Source: Ampullaceana balthica (taxonomy: Eukaryota; Mollusca; Gastropoda; Lymnaeidae). From it: DNA of 64,000 nt. Positions 1 through 11,808 of this stretch are shown one piece after another (the first letter of the stretch is position 1; each line of letters opens with the position of its first letter). Made by a program: the position numbers and the translations under genes. Location of the stretch: the NCBI GenBank assembly GCA_944989445.1, contig CALYLW010000978.1, positions 124,001 through 188,000 on the forward strand, read 5' to 3'. The notes beneath the pieces were generated by a model. That model had not been told where the DNA came from and did not search any database. It worked only from the letters and a program-made list of their open reading frames with translations.

Positions 1-177
1 TAAAAATTAATGTATTATTTTACACACACTCAATTAAAAAAAATCCATTTATAAAATATAAGTTATATTGATCAAGATAACCAAAAAGGGTTGATAAATT
101 TTCATACTTTAAATTCACGTTTCAATAAAAATACATTGTATAAAGTTGTTTACATTGTAATGCTGCCTGACATGAGG
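1..177. other. AT-rich flank, no gene seen
   Basis: Plain AT-rich sequence leading into the 43-bp minisatellite. No open frame with protein-like composition on either strand. Confidence 0.5.
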
Positions 178-573
178 GTTGATCACTGTAATGGAGAACG
201 AATGGGCTTGGTGGAATAGGGCTGATGACTGTAATGGAGAACGAATGGGCTTGGTGGAATAGGGCTGATGACTGTAATAGAGAACGAATGGGCTTGGTGG
301 AATAGGGCTGATGACTGTAATGGAGAACGAATGGGCTTGGTGGAATAGGGCTGATGACTGTAATGGAGAACGAATGGGCTTGGTGGAATAGGGCTGACGA
401 CTGTAATGGAGAACGAATGGGCTTGGTGGAATAGGGCTGATGACTGTAATGGAGAACGAATGGGCTTTGTGGAATAGGGCTGATGACTGTAATAGAGAAC
501 GAATGGGCTTGGTGGAATAGGGCTGATGACTGTAATGGAGAACGAATGGGCTTGGTGGAATAGGGCTGACCAC
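178..573. repeat. 43-bp minisatellite, about 9 units
   Basis: Head-to-tail units with the core ATGGAGAACGAATGGGC recur every 43 bp, for example at about 196 and 239. They differ only by single-base changes (TGATGACTG versus TGACGACTG; TAATAGAG versus TAATGGAG). Because 43 is not a multiple of 3, all three minus-strand frames stay open and give look-alike repeated peptides, so those frames are by-products of the repeat rather than genes. Confidence 0.95.
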
Positions 574-1261
574 TTGTATGTATCCACATTCAAAACAAAC
601 CAGTCGATTGACATCAGCTGTGAGTGATTACAGAGTTGTGAAACAGAAATTGTTAATCAATTTATAATTTCAAGTCTCGAAAAAATTAAATGGGTGTTTA
701 AAGTGTTTAAAAGCAACCTTTTTATGACAAGGTTTTAAAGGGTTTCTCAAATGTTGTAAAGATAACATTTTATTTCTTTTAAGAAATTGTAAGAATTGTT
801 TTAAAAGAAATAAAATGTATTAAATTTTTTTTGAAAACCATCTTTCAAATATTTATATTGTAAACGAGTCATTGTGTTAACTACAGGCATATAGAAAATG
901 TTACTAGAATATTTTTAGATTAGTCGGTGTACACTATGATTTCGACATATCAAATGATTTTCTAGTTTTTTACTATGAAGCTATATTTAAAATACTAATA
1001 TATTAAAAATTAAAAGTATATAAAAACAATAATATTTGACTTTTGGTATGCATATAATTTACAATCAAATGTAAGAACAAACTACGTCATTATATGATAA
1101 ACTGTATGGAGGTACGGTTCGATTTTCGATAACTTATTTTGCCTCCTAAAAAATTGTGAATTGAAAAAAAACAATTACTTACAAAATAAAAACAATGACT
1201 TTATTAGTTATAATTTTAATACCAGATATAATCACAATGTATGTTATGTGTTGGGTTAAAC
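574..1261. other. AT-rich intergenic DNA; part of a duplicated segment
   Basis: No gene is visible. The part from about 950 (including TTACAATCAAATGT and GTATGGAGG) resembles 7560-7740, which suggests a local duplication; see findings. Confidence 0.5.
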
Positions 1262-1326
1262 ATTTTTTTTTGAAATCCTGTTCTTTCATGTATTCGTGAA
1301 TGTTCATTCTCTTTTGGGTCGAGCCG

Positions 1327-1641
1327 TTAGGCTCTTAGGACCCGGTTCATTTTATCGCATGCGAGCCTCATCAAGCGGGCATCACCATAGAGGTACTCCT
1401 CTGCAGGTACCTTGACTTCTGCTTCCAAATCCCGGCACAGCTCGGGGCACTCTTTGAGTACGTGGGCCACCATCTCCTCCGGGTGGCCACACAGCCGACA
1501 GGCCATTTCCCTTCTAGTGTTAATCTTGTACAAGTAGCTTCGTGTGGGACAATGTACAGTTCTCATTCTAGTTCTAGTTATGAGCGTCTGATTGCTACGT
1601 CCAATTTTGCACCAGGAGTCGCTTTTGCTCGGTCGCGGCAT
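1327..1641 (-). pseudogene. LINE C-terminal CCHC zinc knuckle
   Basis: A 104-residue tail ending the LINE. It carries CRLCGHPEEMVAHVLKEC, which fits C-x2-C-x8-H-x4-C, a retroelement zinc knuckle. It shares its frame with the last RNase H fragment. The plus-strand open frame across the same bases is a shadow. Confidence 0.75.
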
Positions 1642-1671
1642 GTACTGGAATACTTTTCTGGCCGTGCTTCC

Positions 1672-2386
1672 CTAGGCCCAGCCCTGAAGCCATTTCTCTC
1701 GGGAATGGTCCTTAAGCCACGATCTGACCCCCAGCTGGGTCATCGGGCGATCGGGTTGCGGCTGAGCTGAACCTTCTCTCGCCAACTTATCGACCCTGTC
1801 TGAATGAGGCTCGCAACTGTGCCCAGTGATATACTGAAGGACTACTTTTCCGCCTCGTGCTAGGTTTTCACCTACTGTTTCCAAAATGACACTGACCGTT
1901 TTGCGTCTCCAGAGAGGATCGACCCACAGTCTCGAGCGAAAACCGTGAGTCGTTAAAGACTACGACGGTCGGAAAAACCTTTCTTCTTGCTAGACGTCGG
2001 CGAACTTCCTTCAAACCCTTGCATATCGCCTCCAGTTCGGCGTCGTGACTACTGTATGCGGCTCCGCACGACCCTGACAGTTCGATACTGTCAGGTCCAG
2101 GTTGAGGGTATTGAATTAGTACTCCGTATCCACTTCTGCCATCCTTGAAACGTGAGCAGTCCGTGAAGACTTTTACCACGCTGTCGCCATAAGCCTCGAT
2201 TGTTTTCAGAGTCTCGTCTCGCTGGAGCTCGATGGGACTGGCTTTCGTCACCGCTGTATTTGCCAGTGTCAAACGTAGTTCAGGCAAGTCAAAGCATTCA
2301 TGTGGTCTTCGAGCAGGGACCAGTCGCATTCGTTCCCTGTGCTTGGGTATGGGGACTGAGTCTTCTAGTTCGTAGACCGTATCCAT
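1672..2386 (-). pseudogene. LINE RNase H domain, frameshifted
   Basis: Two overlapping minus frames (2386-1868 and 1884-1672) make up a ribonuclease H domain. Acidic catalytic positions are visible as FTDCS, AELEAIC and VVFNDSR, with the closing motif HSDRVDKLA in the second frame. A frameshift near 1870 splits the last helix from the rest. RNase H in I-clade LINEs removes template RNA after reverse transcription. The frame also differs from that of the upstream RT, so at least two indels have occurred. Confidence 0.8.
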
Positions 2387-2462
2387 GAAGGATGGTCTTT
2401 ACAGTCGGGTCCTCTTTACCCATCGGTCTTGTAGTTGAAAGCAGGGTTCGTCATGCTCCAAC

Positions 2463-4220
2463 CTACGGTATCGCTCTACCGTGGTCATGATTGCCTTTTC
2501 TGGCCTTATCGCCAAGGGTTCTACGTTGGACATAATTTTGGTTTTGTATTAGATCTAGACCCTCTAGAGCCGTACGGCTCGCAAAGGCCTGGACCGGGAG
2601 GCTGTAGTCAATGGCACCCCTCACACTACCGAGATAGAGAGCTCTCAGTAATCTTGCGTCCGCACGCCAACTAGTGCTAGCCAGTTTCTTCACCAGGGAC
2701 AGTTTAGCTGTGGCTTTGGCGCACAATTCACGTACATGGTTATGTAGTTGAACCTTCCGGTCCAACTTGATTCCCAAGTATGTTGGTGTCCAATCCCAAT
2801 TTAATCTTTTCCCACATATCTGAAGCACCACCTCATGCTTCAGGGCATTCCGTCCATTTGTAAAAATGGAGTGGGCCGTTTTCTCCGTATTGACTATTAA
2901 GCGCCATCGTTTGGCATAGTCTTCGATTCGATTCAGATCTTCCTGCAGTCGGTTCTGCAGTGTTGCGACGTCTTTTCCAGAACTCCATATTGCCACATCG
3001 TCAGCAAACATGGCATTCTGCGACCCCAGAATACCTTGTAGGTCGTGGACGTAGGCTAAGAACAATGTACAACTAAGGGCTGACCCCAGTGGGAGTCCGT
3101 CCTCCAGGCGCGCTTCGTTGGATAATGACTCCCCCACTCGAGTCTTGATCGTTCTGTCCGTAAGGAACGATTTTATCCAACTGTACATGTTCGCAGTGAC
3201 ACCTAACTGCTGCAACTTATAAAGTAGCCCTCTACGCCATACCTTGTCGTATGCCTGCTTCAGATCGAAGAACACCGCTACGGTGTGGTTCCTCGACTGG
3301 AGTTCGTTTGTAATCGTCTGAATTAGTCGGAGAGCCTGGTAAATCGGTTGGCGTCCCTTTCAGAACCCACCGTGAGTCATTGGAATGCATTTGGTCTATT
3401 CGAGGAACCAGTAGAGTCGTGCGTTCACTAACCGTTCAGCTACCTTCCCCACACACGACGTGAGGGAAATTGGCCGGTAGCTGGACGGGTGTTCGCCTGG
3501 TTTCCCCTCTTTGGGAATTGGGGTTATTGTGGCCTTTTTCCATAGCTTCGGCAGCGTGCCTGTTGTCCAAGTTCTATTTATGAAACTCACCAGTTTCAAT
3601 CAGCATGTCTTGCCCAGATGTTTAAGCATTTCTTTGTGAACTTTATCTGGCCCTGGTGCTTTGCCAGCTTGACACTTGTTAAGTGCGGTTCGCAACTCTG
3701 TCATTGTGAAGGGGGCCGCGAAAACCTCTAGTTGAGGGCCCTTGCTTTGTCTCCTTGAGCCCTCTTTGCGCATTCTGTCGATTGTTCAGCTAAAGTCAGA
3801 TCTGGCGCCTTTCTTGTTTACCTAGGCAAAGTGTTTGTTTAGCGCTCGTGCTAGCTTAACTTCACTAGCCCTTTGGCCCTTTGGTGTCGTCAAAGGGTTG
3901 GAATTCTTTGTTTTCCCCGCGCCAGATAGTGCATCTAAGAGCCGCCAAAATTTTCTCCCGTCTTCGAGGTCGAGTTTTTCGCACGTATTTACCCATTTCG
4001 CCTTCTTCGATTTGTCGACAGTGGCCCGGACTTCAGCCGTCAGTCTGTTGTACGCCCTACGAGCTTCGGGTATCTTCAGCCTAGCGGCTTTTTCCCGTGC
4101 TTTTGCTCGTCGCTTCACCAATTCGGTCAGACTGAACTTCTGTTTCCCGTTGGTCCTTGGGATCGTTCGCCTCGCAACCCCAATGATTGTGTCAATAAAC
4201 TGCCCGTAGGTGGCATCCAT
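2463..4220 (-). pseudogene. LINE reverse transcriptase domain, interrupted
   Basis: Segments 4220-3822, 3599-3396 and 3275-2463 share one frame and together form a LINE reverse transcriptase. Visible landmarks are ITPIPKEGKP followed by YRPISLTSCVGK (fingers), FFDLKQAYDKVW (motif A), GLPLGSALS (motif B, with the usual Gln replaced) and MFADDVAIW (motif C, catalytic FADD). In-frame stops near 3610, 3394 and 3361 break it; at least the one in the KGRQ region looks like an Arg codon CGA changed to TGA. The product would copy the element RNA at the nicked target. The RT frame ends near 2463 and the RNase H part continues in another frame. Confidence 0.9.
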
Positions 4221-4319
4221 GTTGTCTCCTGCAACATCCAGCAGAGCGAGCTTGGTCTCGCTCTCGGCCTCGTACTTTCACCAATCGGACTTACGGAACT
4301 GCTAATGCCTTCTTTCAAA

Positions 4320-5006
4320 TCAAGGTTTGCCCACACCAAGCACAAATTCGATCAGGATTGGGAGTTGGTCTGACCCTACTTCCGTTAAAACTTCCAGTCT
4401 ATGCTTCGACTCTCGGTCACCGGATATAGGCGTTAGATCTGGGCGGGACTCCGTGCTGTGTCCCGTGTGCGGTAGTGTCGGTTCACTGTCTGCATTTTGC
4501 AGCCTGATGAGATTCGTATTAATACAGACATCCTCGATGTAGCGGCCTGTCGCGTTCTGTTCGGCATAGCCCCAGTCAGGAGACTGTGCATTAAAGTCTC
4601 CTGCTATTATCGTTCTTCCAAAAATGACATCTTCCCCAACTGGAAGTGCGATTGGATTTATGGGCGTATTATAGACGTTCGTGATTGTAAAGCCAACGTC
4701 ACCTTTGAAAACTACCACGGTGAGAGTATCAGTGTTGCTGTAACACTTAACTTCGAGCAGCTCCATCGTTAAATCATTCCGGACCGCTGTGGCAAGACCT
4801 CGACATCGCCGGTCACACTTGCAATGGTATAGCGAGTAACCAGTGATATGAAACGGCTTCCCCTTAAGGAGCGTTTCTTGGAACAGTGCTACATCCACTG
4901 TTCGTTCGTGGAGTATTTTGGTTACTTCGTGTGCTTTTTGCCTTATGCCACAGACATTTAACTGTAAAACTACCAGTGCTTGTTCAGGGTGGCCTTTCGC
5001 ACCCAT
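4320..5006 (-). pseudogene. LINE APE-type endonuclease domain
   Basis: Open for 228 residues. AP-endonuclease landmarks appear in order: QLNVCGIRQKA near the N-terminus, FQETLL with the catalytic Glu, and GDFNAQSPDWG with the Asp/Asn pair. The last motif, normally Ser-Asp-His, reads GSDQLPI, so the catalytic His is replaced by Gln. In retrotransposition this domain nicks the target DNA. The frame continues into the RT region through several stop codons around 4220-4320. The His to Gln change suggests the copy was inactive or has decayed. Confidence 0.85.
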
Positions 5007-5335
5007 GCAAGGACGTCAGTCACCGATTGACCGCTTGGACATGGCCTGTCGTTCGTCACCATGCCTCTAACAGGGGAGGTAGCCAACCGACCCGACGTAC
5101 CACCATCCGCCGAGAAGGGGTTTAGAAGGTTCATTCCGGGACCTGCTTTTTTTGATATATGAACCATAGAATAGAGAGGGGGTAGGCAGAAATCTTTAAC
5201 CCATTGAGGACGATCCGTGTGCGTTCCAGAGGGTCTTCCTGTCTTCGGCGTTCCTAGCTGGGCACTGTTGGGTATGGGCTTGCTCCCACACCCAGCACCG
5301 GGCCTCTCGATGAGGCCATGCCACTCCCTTTCATG

Positions 5336-5519
5336 TACTAAATCTGTCTTTTTAAAGGCAAGGGCATTACACAGTTCTCATTTTAAAAAGTGGACGCATT
5401 TGTATTACTTAAAATTGACAATACTTGGTTTTTTGTGTTTTTTTTTACTTTCAGTGTCATCTTAATAAGGTTAGTCACTTTAAAACATTATCAGTATTTA
5501 ATATTGTAGAACATATTCT
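5336..5519. other. AT-rich DNA; right half of a segment split by the LINE
   Basis: Contains GTGTCATCTTAATAAGG followed by CACTTTAAAACA, closely matching GTGTCATCTCAATGTTGG and CACTTTTAAACA near 8015-8055. Read with 950-1261 this looks like one segment interrupted by the LINE. Confidence 0.5.
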
Positions 5520-6060
5520 AAAGGTGAAAGCAGGAAGTAGACAAAGCTGAAGTAAAATAAAGCAAATTTTTACGGGAAGGAATGTGACTGCGTAAACATG
5601 TGATATGTAGGGGGAGGGGGAGAAGGTGTAAATATGAACACTTTAAGGGAGAGTGAGAATATCAATGTGTAGGAATGTGTTAGGAAACTGTTTTGAAGAA
5701 CTAGTAATCAAAACCTCCGTAGTCCTCGCGATCTGAGTTATTTTATCAAAGTCAATACTCATATGCATGATCAACCAAGAAAACGAGTTATTTTGGTAGC
5801 GTATTTGGTCTGACTTATGGTCGACAGTATTTGTAATAAGTAAATTCAATTGTTGCCGCATGGTGTTTTGGTATTAACGTGATTTAAGGTCATATAAATC
5901 TTTGGTTCATTTAAATACTTAAGAAATCTAGATGAAGGTAAAGTAATGTTAAATTAATCTCCAAAGTGGTGATACTAAAATCGCAGGTGATAAGCTACTT
6001 ATGGTAAGAGAAAAAAACTAAAAGTAATTTATTGTCAAATCGCGACACAAAAATCAATGA
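5520..6060. repeat. Single-copy paralog of the 58-bp satellite and its flanks
   Basis: Bases 5578-5637 resemble one 58-bp satellite unit: AAACATGTGATATGTAGGG corresponds to GAACATGTGAGGTGCAGGG, then GGGGGAGAAGGTGT corresponds to GGGGAGAAGATGT. The left flank shares GAAGTAAAATAA with about 22505. The right flank shares AGTCCTC, then GCGATCTGAGTTATTTTA (here) or ACGACCTGAGTTATTTTA (about 29820), and further on GTGGTGATACTAAA (about 5967 and 30066). No gene is seen in it. Confidence 0.7.
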
Positions 6061-6140
6061 GAGTACAGATAAAATTTGGTTGTCTTTCTTTGGCTACAAA
6101 TATATAAAAAAACGTAAAACAATATTTTTTGACCATAATT

Positions 6141-6251
6141 CCTTTACATACGAGACATAACTAAAAGTATGTTAATTATAATATTAATTATAATACGCAT
6201 CGCACGACAATAAAAAAATCCTAAATTTTAGTTATGTCTCATATATAAAGG
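6141..6251. mobile_element. 111-bp foldback element (GAGACATAACTA family)
   Basis: Inverted arms of 26 bp, 6141-6166 and 6226-6251, pair with only about two mismatches; the arm core is CGAGACATAACTAAAA. The interior contains TATAATACGCATCGCACGAC. A related copy in the opposite orientation lies at 12479-12566. There is no coding capacity, so this is probably a MITE or foldback element. Confidence 0.65.
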
Positions 6252-8255
6252 ATACATAGTAAAAAAAATACTACAGTCTGCATGCTAAATTTTAGCTCGA
6301 TGTGATCACCAGAAAAGGTTTATAAAAACATATTTAATATAATGCGCATCGCTTGACAGACTAGCATAGACATTTAGTAAAACCGAGAATATATTTTTTA
6401 AAAGTATCGTCAATATAATACCCACCGACCGCCGGAACAGGAAAATATTAAAAAGGTTGTTCAATATAATACGCAACGCGAGTGTCTAGCAAAACAGATT
6501 AAATGCTACATAGAAATACATAAAGATAATCTAAAAATTCATTAATTTAATTACAGTAAATTCGATCGATCTGAAATTTTGATAGATCATTTTTAACGTT
6601 GCAACGAGTCAGCCTAAAAAATTCAAATCCCTAGCATACGGGGAAGGGGTTTATTATCAATCCAAACTTTTTTGCGGCAAACAATCAAGCAAGCAGACGC
6701 CACGAGTTAATATGAGAGATTTAATAACTTCACGGCTTACAGTATATCTTCATTTTAATAAAATAATAAAATCAAGAGGTTTTTTATGACATATAAGTAA
6801 ACCAAAGAATAAATAATATTTTGGAGTACATATTCAAATTATTTATGCTTTGATTGTTTGACTAGACCGTGATTTAACTACATCAATCTGACCATAAAGG
6901 TAATAAGAGTGCACAACCTATATAATTAAGGGTTTCTAACATCTTCGTGATGTTTTACTTATTAATATGCCTTGTAGGCATTCTCTCAATACATAACCTT
7001 GCATACAATAATCCTTTGAAGAACTGGTTTCAATAAAACAACTGTAATATCTACACTTTGTACAGTACATATATAATTTGAGGTTATACAACGTGGAGTC
7101 CGCAGACACACGTCCGCCATTTATCCCAGAATTCTGACAACACTGATAATACTCTCGAACCTTCTACCCCATTTCTTTCCGCACTGTCACTCACGTGACC
7201 TCTCCGTCATCCAACTCGTGATTCACACGTGGCAGGGTTACATTTCGTGCCCAGACAAATGATGGGTAAAATTTTGTGTCATTTTCTAAGGGACGTAATT
7301 ATGTTGATAACCTATGAAATTTTGCTTTTTTCATTTTTGCTGAAATAGTTTTATAACGACAATAATGCAGTACGGTATGACAATTGGAAGAAATTTGTAT
7401 TTAAAAATCATTTTTAAAAAACTATTCATTCTATAGTAATTTATTAAAAATTGAAATCATTATGGAGCCCATGTTCGAATTAACTACAGATTTCCTAAAA
7501 TTACCCCAATAAAATTTGAAAATTGTTCTCAACGATCATTTTCCGGTATTTAATTGCAAGCTATAATTTAAAAACGCATGTTTTAAACATGTATACAAAC
7601 GAAAATAATTGGATTTTTATATGCACATAAGTTACAATCAAATGTGAACACAATTCCAAAGAGTTTTATATAAAGCGTATGGAGGCGCGGTTCTTTGATG
7701 TCTACTTTTTAGCTATAAAAATTATTTAGAAATTAATTTATAAAAAAATCCTTTCAAATTATACAATTGCACCTTAAAGGTATATACTTCCTAAAAAAAT
7801 AAAAGCAAAGCAAAAGATATCTTATTTTTGTGTTAATCTAAAGTATTGTCTTTTAAATCATATTCTTTATATGTACTTTGTATGGCTTTAAACCCTGAAG
7901 AGATTGCGTAGGTGCTTCTACTTAAATTCTTAAGCGTTACAAAATAATTATTTTTAATGTCACAGCATTTTTTTTAAAATTCCGAATTTATACAATCCCA
8001 ATTTTATTTTACAACTGGTGTCATCTCAATGTTGGTAATCACTTTTAAACACAATAATCTTTTATCGGAGTAGAACTAAACTATCCGGTATTATTTTTTT
8101 AACAAGCTTACACACACCTCAAAATCGTTTAGACTTCTGATTATATATGTTACATTCTTATAATAAATTAAATATTGTGGTGGAAAAAAAAAGTTTAAGG
8201 AAAGGGGTATTAGTAATTAAGTTGTTTCTTAATGAGTAATGCTTAGTTAATTATG
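6252..8255. other. AT-rich intergenic DNA with scattered repeat fragments
   Basis: No gene is seen. Repeated ATAATRCGCATCGC-type motifs occur at 6340-6480. A less AT-rich patch at 7085-7260 holds CACGTG-type sites but shows no coding signal. Bases 7560-8080 resemble 950-1261 plus 5336-5500. Confidence 0.45.
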
Positions 8256-8429
8256 TTATGCTTTGCCACTGCAGTCGTACCATTGAAGAAAAATCCGCCC
8301 GTAGCTGTTCCATGGCACTAAATTAAAGGCAAAATGGCCACAGTCTGTTGGGTTAGAAAACGTTGCTGGATATCTCCCATTGCAGGATGTGCAAATCTTC
8401 TGGATACGGCTGCCGAGTATTGTCCCATT
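8256..8429 (-). pseudogene. Possible chitin-binding (CBM14/peritrophin-A-like) exon remnant
   Basis: On the minus strand a 57-codon frame ends in TAA at 8256-8258. It contains KICTSCNGRYPATFSNPTDC followed by GHFAF and later WYDCSGKA. A Cys, then GRYP, an NPTDC motif and aromatic residues recalls CBM14 chitin-binding domains, where C..G.yp..dC..y is typical, but the next expected Cys is missing. An in-frame TGA lies directly upstream (8430-8432) and I cannot place a convincing acceptor. It may be a dead exon, or a coincidence in an otherwise AT-rich stretch. Confidence 0.3.
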
Positions 8430-9199
<770 letters not shown>

Positions 9200-11808
9200 A
9201 CTTGAGAGTTACACAACTTTGACGATTCGGTGACAGAGGAACATTCATCTGCAGAAGCTCATGTGGGGCCGGGGGCCCAAACAATGTTTTTTCCTAATAT
9301 GGCCTATATAAAATATGAAAATCACCCATTCCTCTTTTTCCCGTGTAGGCAGAAGCATGAAACTTTAGGAAAATGTTGAGTACAATCCCGCGATGGTAAT
9401 GGGACATCAAATATTTAAATTATCACTTCCTGGGGGCCGGGGGCCCAATTGAAGTTTTTTCCTAATATGAGCTATATAAAAAATTAAAATCACAAATTCT
9501 CATGTTTCCCGTGTAGGTAGAAGTGTGAAACAAAGGGTAGTTGATAAGTACACTTCCGCAATGGTAACAAGCGAAAAAAATATTTAAATTATCATTTAAT
9601 GGGGGCCGGGGGGCAAAATGTTGTTTTTTTCTTATATAAAAAACTGACTCATCACTAATTCTCCAACTTCCCGTGTAGGTAGAAGCATGAAACTTCGGGA
9701 ACTTGCACAGTACACTCTCTCAACGATAATTGGCGAATAAGAATTTTAAAATTCACACTCTTGGGCGCCGGGGGCCCAAAAACACTTTTTTTCCCCTAAT
9801 TTGGGCAATATAAAATATGAAAATCACTAACTCACCCATTTCCCGAGTAGGCAGAAGCATGAAACTTTGGGAAGTTGTTGAGTACAAACCAGCGATGGTA
9901 ACGGGCGAAAAGAAAAATTAAATTATCACTTCCTTGGGGGCCGGGGGCCCAAATGAAGTTTTTTTACTTATTTGAGCTATATAAAATCTGAAAATCACAC
10001 ATTCTCACATTTCCCGTTTAGGTAGAAGCATGGAACACTGGGTAGTTGAAAAGTACACTTCCACGATTGTAACAAGCGAAAAAAATATTTAAGGTATCAC
10101 TTACTGGAGGCCGGGGGCCCAAATGTAGTTTTTTTGTCTTATTTAAAAAACTGACTCATCACTAATTCTCCAACTTCCCGTGTAGGTAGAAGAATGAAAC
10201 ATTGGTGAGTTGTTAAGTAGCCTCTCGCGACGAAAATTGGCATAAAATTTTTTTTAAATTCACGCTCATGGGGGCCGGGGGCCCAAATCCGTTATATGAG
10301 ATATATTAAAATTAAAATCAATAATTTTCCTAATTAAAATCAATAATTCTCATATTTCACAAGTAGATAAAAGAATGAAACTTTGGGAAGTTGTTGAGTA
10401 CACTTCCGTGATATCAACAGGCAAAAAAAAATATTTAAATTATCAAATAATGGGAGCCGGGGGCCCAAATTAAGTTTTTTCCTTACATGAGCTATATAAA
10501 AACTGAAAATCACAAATTCTCATATTTTCAGTGTAGGTAGAAGCAAGAAACTCTGAGTAGTGGTAACAAACGAAAACAATATTTAAATTATCACATACTG
10601 GGGACCGGGGGCCCAAATATAGTTTTTTCCTCATATGAGCTATATAAAAACCTAAAATCAATAATTCTCCTATTTCCCGTGTAGGTAGAAGCATGAAACT
10701 TTTGGTAGTTGTTAAGTAACATTTCGCGATGTTGACAGGTAAAAAAATATATATAATTTTTTACTTACTGGGAGCCGGGGGCCAGAATGTAGTTTTTTCT
10801 TATATAAAAAACTTACTTATCACTAATTCTCCAACTTTCCGTGAAGGTAGAAGCATGAAACTTTGGGGAGTTTTTAAGTACAAAATCGCAATGGTAATAG
10901 GCGTAAAAGAATTTTGAAATTCACACTCATGGGGGCCGGGGCCCCAAAAACATTTTTTCCCCTAATGTGGGCTATATAAATATTAAGAATCAACCATTCT
11001 CCTATTTCAAGAGAAGATAGAAGCATGAAACTTTGAGTAGTTGTTAAGCAACATTCCGCGATATTAAAAGGTAAAAGAAATTATATAAATTGTCACTTAC
11101 TGGGGACCGGAGACCCATTTTTTTCTTATATTTAAAAAAGACTCATAACTAATTCTCCAACTTCCTGTGAAGGTAGAAGCATGAAACTTTCGGAACTTGC
11201 TGAGTACACTCTTATGGCGATAATTGGTTTAAAATAATTTATAATGTCCAATCTTGGGTGGTCGGGGGCCCAAACCCGTTTTCTTTCCTAATATGGGCTA
11301 TATAAATCTGAATCAACACTAATTCCTCATGTTCCCGTGTAGGTAGAAGCATGAGATTTGGAAAGTTGTTGAGTACCCTCCAGCGATCGTAAGAGGTCTA
11401 AACATTATGAAATTATCACTAACTGGGGGGCAGGGGGCCCATAATGTAGGTTTTTTCATATATGTGCTATATACAAACAGACTCTTTATTAAATATCCTA
11501 TTTCCCGTTTAAGTAGGAGCATGAAACTTTGGGAATTTGTTGAGTACCCTCCCACATTGGTAACATGCGAAAACAAAATCTAAATTATCACCTCGATAGG
11601 ATTACTTGAAGTGATTTTTTACTTTTCTTTTCTTTTCTTTTTCTGCGGGGCCACGACAGACAGACAGACAAGACGGTGAAGTTAATATATTTAGTATATC
11701 CATTATGATCCAGATTGAAATATATTGGTGTTTTGAATTTGTGTTACGCTGGTTCTCAACGGTAACTGAAATCCTAATTTCCTCAGCGAAGCGAGGGTAT
11801 TTTGCTAG
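9200..11808 (+). mobile_element. Helitron-like element A with about 14 tandem units of about 165 bp
   Basis: A unit containing GGGGGCCGGGGGCCCAAA, GAGCTATATAAA, TTCCCGTGTAGGTAGAAG and CATGAAACTTTGGG recurs about every 165 bp from about 9265 to 11580. The right end has a short hairpin (CCTC...GAGG at about 11781-11796), then GTATTTTG and CTAG at 11805-11808, followed by T. Hairpin plus CTRR is the known Helitron 3' terminus. Non-autonomous Helitron relatives (HINE/DINE-1, and pearl-type elements of bivalves) carry similar tandem cores. There is no Rep-helicase frame. The 5' end is not clear, so the left boundary is approximate. Confidence 0.65.

Larger units (their letters stand above)
1262..5335 (-). 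mobile_element. Nimbus/I-clade-like non-LTR retrotransposon, degenerate
   Basis: A GC-richer block of about 4 kb in AT-rich surroundings, read on the minus strand. Domain order is APE endonuclease (5006-4320), reverse transcriptase (about 4220-2463), RNase H (about 2386-1672) and a C-terminal CCHC knuckle (about 1641-1327). The 3' end is followed by an A tail, seen as T9 near 1262-1270 on the plus strand. APE-RT-RNaseH-CCHC is the known layout of I/Nimb-type LINEs such as nimbus of Biomphalaria; the clade assignment is my inference from that order. ORF1 is not seen, so the 5' end is probably truncated near 5335. Most of APE and RT stay in one frame broken by nonsense codons, and two frameshifts separate RT, RNase H and the tail. 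The element cannot move by itself. Confidence 0.85.

Noticed and set aside
115..614. Three long minus-strand frames of repeated SPIPPSPFVLHY-like peptides
   Set aside because: They are frames through the 43-bp minisatellite. All three frames are open and the unit is not a multiple of 3, so no coding is implied.
1462..1770. Plus-strand frames across the LINE (for example 1462-1770 and 3835-4209)
   Set aside because: Shadows of the minus-strand LINE domains.
7085..7260. GC-richer patch as a promoter or CpG island
   Set aside because: Too short, no gene nearby and no supporting motif beyond CACGTG-like strings.
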